The notes beneath the pieces are model-generated. The model was given only the letters and a program-made list of their open reading frames with translations, did no database searches and was not told the origin of the DNA. Made by a program: the position numbers and the translations under genes. From Blepharisma japonicum (Eukaryota; Ciliophora; Heterotrichea; Heterotrichida; Blepharismidae): a stretch of DNA of 64,000 nt. Positions 62,088 to 64,000 of the stretch are shown in pieces. The stretch is taken from NCBI GenBank assembly GCA_949751835.1, contig CATKHK010000007.1, positions 722,397-786,396 of the forward strand. The letters run 5' to 3'. Position 1 is the stretch's first letter, and each line of letters starts with the position of its first letter.

Positions 62088-63397
62088 TAGAGCTTTATTG
62101 TTGCTGATTAATGAACAAGAAAAGGAAATGTGAAAAATCTATCTAATTGACTTATAATGCAGAATAAATTTTTGTATTTTATTCGCGTTTTTTCTATACA
62201 AAGTTAGTTAGAAAATAAATACAATAGAAGGAAAATTTACATTTTCAAGAAGCAGCAAAACATATAGGCATTGCAAGTTTGGTCATAGACCTTCCAATGG
62301 TTTTGAATGTTACACGAAATTGGGTTTCGTGATATAACCTAGAAGGCGGCTTTTAGCTCACCCAGTACTACAAATTTTATATCAAGCTTATGGAATTGGC
62401 TCGGAACTAAAGCTGCCAAACCAATTCTAAAAGCTAATGAGAGCTTTATATTATGCATTTTGGGCAAGCACAAAATTTATTTTTTATTTTTTTGGGTTTA
62501 CGATTTACCAATTTTCATTTTAAGTATTTATTTATTTATACAATTTCTTAGACCTATTAAAGTTTTGTCCATATGAAATATCGATTTAATGTGTTAATTA
62601 GATTTAACTTACCTAATTTATTTTAGTCTAGAATTCATAAATAGTTGAGAAAGCTTGAATGCTAAGTATGGTATCCCTAATAGATTAATTATCAATGATT
62701 AAGGTATATATTTTCATTTTACTATATGATTGAAACTCCTAAAAACTTTATTTTCTTTCAGATTTCTTTTATAGGCAGTACCTATTCACTTAATCAATGG
62801 ATTTTTTGTTGTTTATATTATTAAGCTTTTATTTTGCAGGTAAGACTAAAAGGACTTATCGAGAGAGTCAATAATAATTGAATAAAGCATAAATTTTCCC
62901 TTTTATCCTTCAACATCAAAATATTCCTATAATATTGTAATGCATTTGCCACTAAAATCAATTCTTGGCAAAGTTAATTCAATTCATCAATTTATTTCCA
63001 ATCAAATCTCCTACCTATATGCAATAGATAAAATATTGACAGAAACAAATATCAATGAATTGACGATTTCAATTGCTTCACTTATTTGCTTGCTGAATTC
63101 TTTTTGGTTTTTTACAAAAAAAAATAGGGATGTTTAAATGGTTATGCTCTCTCATGGAAAGCGAGGGTGAAAAGAACCAGAAGGCCATGAAAATACTCTG
63201 TTGCTTGTAGTAATAGTTTTTATATGATGCAAACTTGCTGATTTATTTTCTTTTTGAATTATTTATTTTTGATTAATATCTATTAAGTTGAAGTTTCACA
63301 TAATAATAATATTATATGCCTTTAATACAAGTATTATCTATTGCATACCCTCAAAAATCTACTCAGAACCCAAAACAAAGAAGACTTAGAAATATAT

Positions 63398-63580
63398 TTA
63401 ATCTTTAGTTTGACAAATTGCCTTGATAGCTGGAATTACTAGGATAGTTCTAGGAGGCAGCAAAGAGAAAGTGATAACTTTCATAAGTGTTAATATGAAG
63501 GTAAGGACAGTGACAAATTTCAATTTTACCTTTTGCCATAATTTAGGTCTCTTTAAATAATTAAACCCAAAAATTGGCAC
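63398..63580 (-). repeat. Small peptide element, copy 2
   Basis: A 60-codon open frame without ATG (the first codon is GTG) containing PIFGFNYLKRPKLWQKVKLK, then a hydrophobic stretch (FVTVLTFILTLMKVITFSLL). Its first third matches copy 1 at 61995. The hydrophobic part could be a TM helix if the copy were expressed. Confidence 0.45.
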
Positions 63581-63920
63581 TTTATAAATTAGAAAATTTG
63601 AAAATTAAGACAGAAAACGGAGGATTATTTACAATTAATAATAACTATAAATAGCGTTAATCAGAAATTTTGATATAAAATTTAATTAAACTTATGAATT
63701 TTTTGTTCTAAAGAAAATATCAGCAAAATTTGTTTTTATTATAAAGCATGAACTTATCAGCATTTATAGGATAAGTTTTCACTAACCATTTTATGATTAT
63801 TCTAATTAAGGCATCCCCTTTTCATTCAAATCAAACTTGAGGTAATGTTCTCAGGCTGTCCCAATACAGTTATAGATTTTAATAGCGCAGTATTGAATTA
63901 TAGATTTATAATATGTTGTG

Positions 63921-63940
63921 ACACCCTTAACATAGGGTGT
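63921..63940. repeat. Inverted repeat at the telomere junction
   Basis: ACACCCT TAACAT AGGGTGT: a perfect 7-bp inverted repeat with a 6-nt spacer spanning the point where telomeric repeats begin. The left arm resembles the C-rich telomere strand with one extra T. Confidence 0.7.
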
Positions 63941-64000
63941 TAGGGTGTTAGGGTGTTAGGGTGTTAGGGTGTTAGGGTGTTAGGGTGTTAGGGTGTTAGG
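63934..64000. repeat. Telomere, (TGTTAGGG)n
   Basis: About eight uninterrupted 8-nt units GGGTGTTA reach the window end, i.e. CCCTAACA on the complementary strand. This is a chromosome end with the G-rich strand running 5'-3' outward, as in a true telomere. The 8-nt unit is the one known for heterotrich ciliates and differs from the 6-nt repeat of Tetrahymena/Paramecium. Confidence 0.97.

Larger units (their letters stand above)
61774..63933. other. Subtelomeric gene-poor region
   Basis: 2.16 kb of AT-rich DNA with only short frames. It holds two diverged, oppositely oriented copies of a small peptide-coding element (61995-62087 and 63398-63580). There is also an ATG frame of 65 codons (62940-63137, hydrophobic middle, unsupported) and a slightly GC-richer patch near 62270-62420 in which I see no gene. 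Confidence 0.5.

Noticed and set aside
62940-63137. ATG frame of 65 codons in the subtelomeric region
   Set aside because: AT-rich low-information composition, no family, and in a genome with only two stop codons frames this long arise by chance.

Overview
The window reads as the end of a macronuclear chromosome from a heterotrich ciliate, most likely Blepharisma or a close relative. Three features point there. (1) UGA is read as tryptophan. Many long reading frames only join across in-frame TGA, and one TGA falls on the invariant Trp of SNF2 helicase motif VI (7069-7071). TAA and TAG are the only stops used. (2) Five spliceosomal introns are only 15 or 16 nt long. (3) The right edge is a telomere of (TGTTAGGG)n, i.e. 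(CCCTAACA)n on the other strand. The left edge cuts a gene, so it is internal to the chromosome. Assignment to Blepharisma rests on recalled knowledge of heterotrich code, introns and telomeres, not on a search.

Layout. 0-10 kb: a CHAT-domain protease-like gene (cut by the left edge), a charged repeat protein with a possible myristoylation start, ribosomal protein eS21, a candidate CCZ1/longin-type protein, a large chromodomain-bromodomain-chromodomain-SNF2-PHD chromatin remodeler, a small unknown, and a SANT/Myb protein. 10-24 kb: an EF-hand/IQ/B-box protein, ribonucleotide reductase large subunit, a shortened DEPDC5/IML1 (GATOR1) protein, Rab GDI, mitochondrial EF-G and a coiled-coil protein. 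24-30.5 kb: a tandem-duplication cluster of two membrane RING-H2 proteins and three Tyr/Gly/Pro/Gln-repeat tail-anchored proteins. Decayed RING-gene tails lie between the repeat-protein copies. 30.5-38 kb: a cytosolic carboxypeptidase, a MORN protein, PP5 phosphatase and a PP2C phosphatase. 38-45.5 kb: one giant secreted-head/multi-pass membrane protein (Notch-type LNR repeats, beta-helix repeats, Cys-rich module, TM channel-like region). 46-57.9 kb: an HSDL2-like reductase, a GRAB-domain golgin, an MFS transporter, a 1,523-residue coiled-coil protein and a TPR/cyclic-nucleotide-binding protein. 57.9-64 kb: a gene-poor subtelomeric stretch with decayed coding fragments, a kinase-fold protein that has lost the HRD catalytic triad and carries a kelch-like region, two copies of a small peptide element, and the telomere.

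The genes are densely packed (gaps as small as 9 nt) on both strands with no sign of operons. Housekeeping genes (eS21, RNR, GDI, EF-G, PP5, HSDL2-like) contain no TGA codons, whereas the lineage-specific membrane and signalling genes use many. All gene borders were read by eye from the DNA, and introns that keep the frame open would have been missed.
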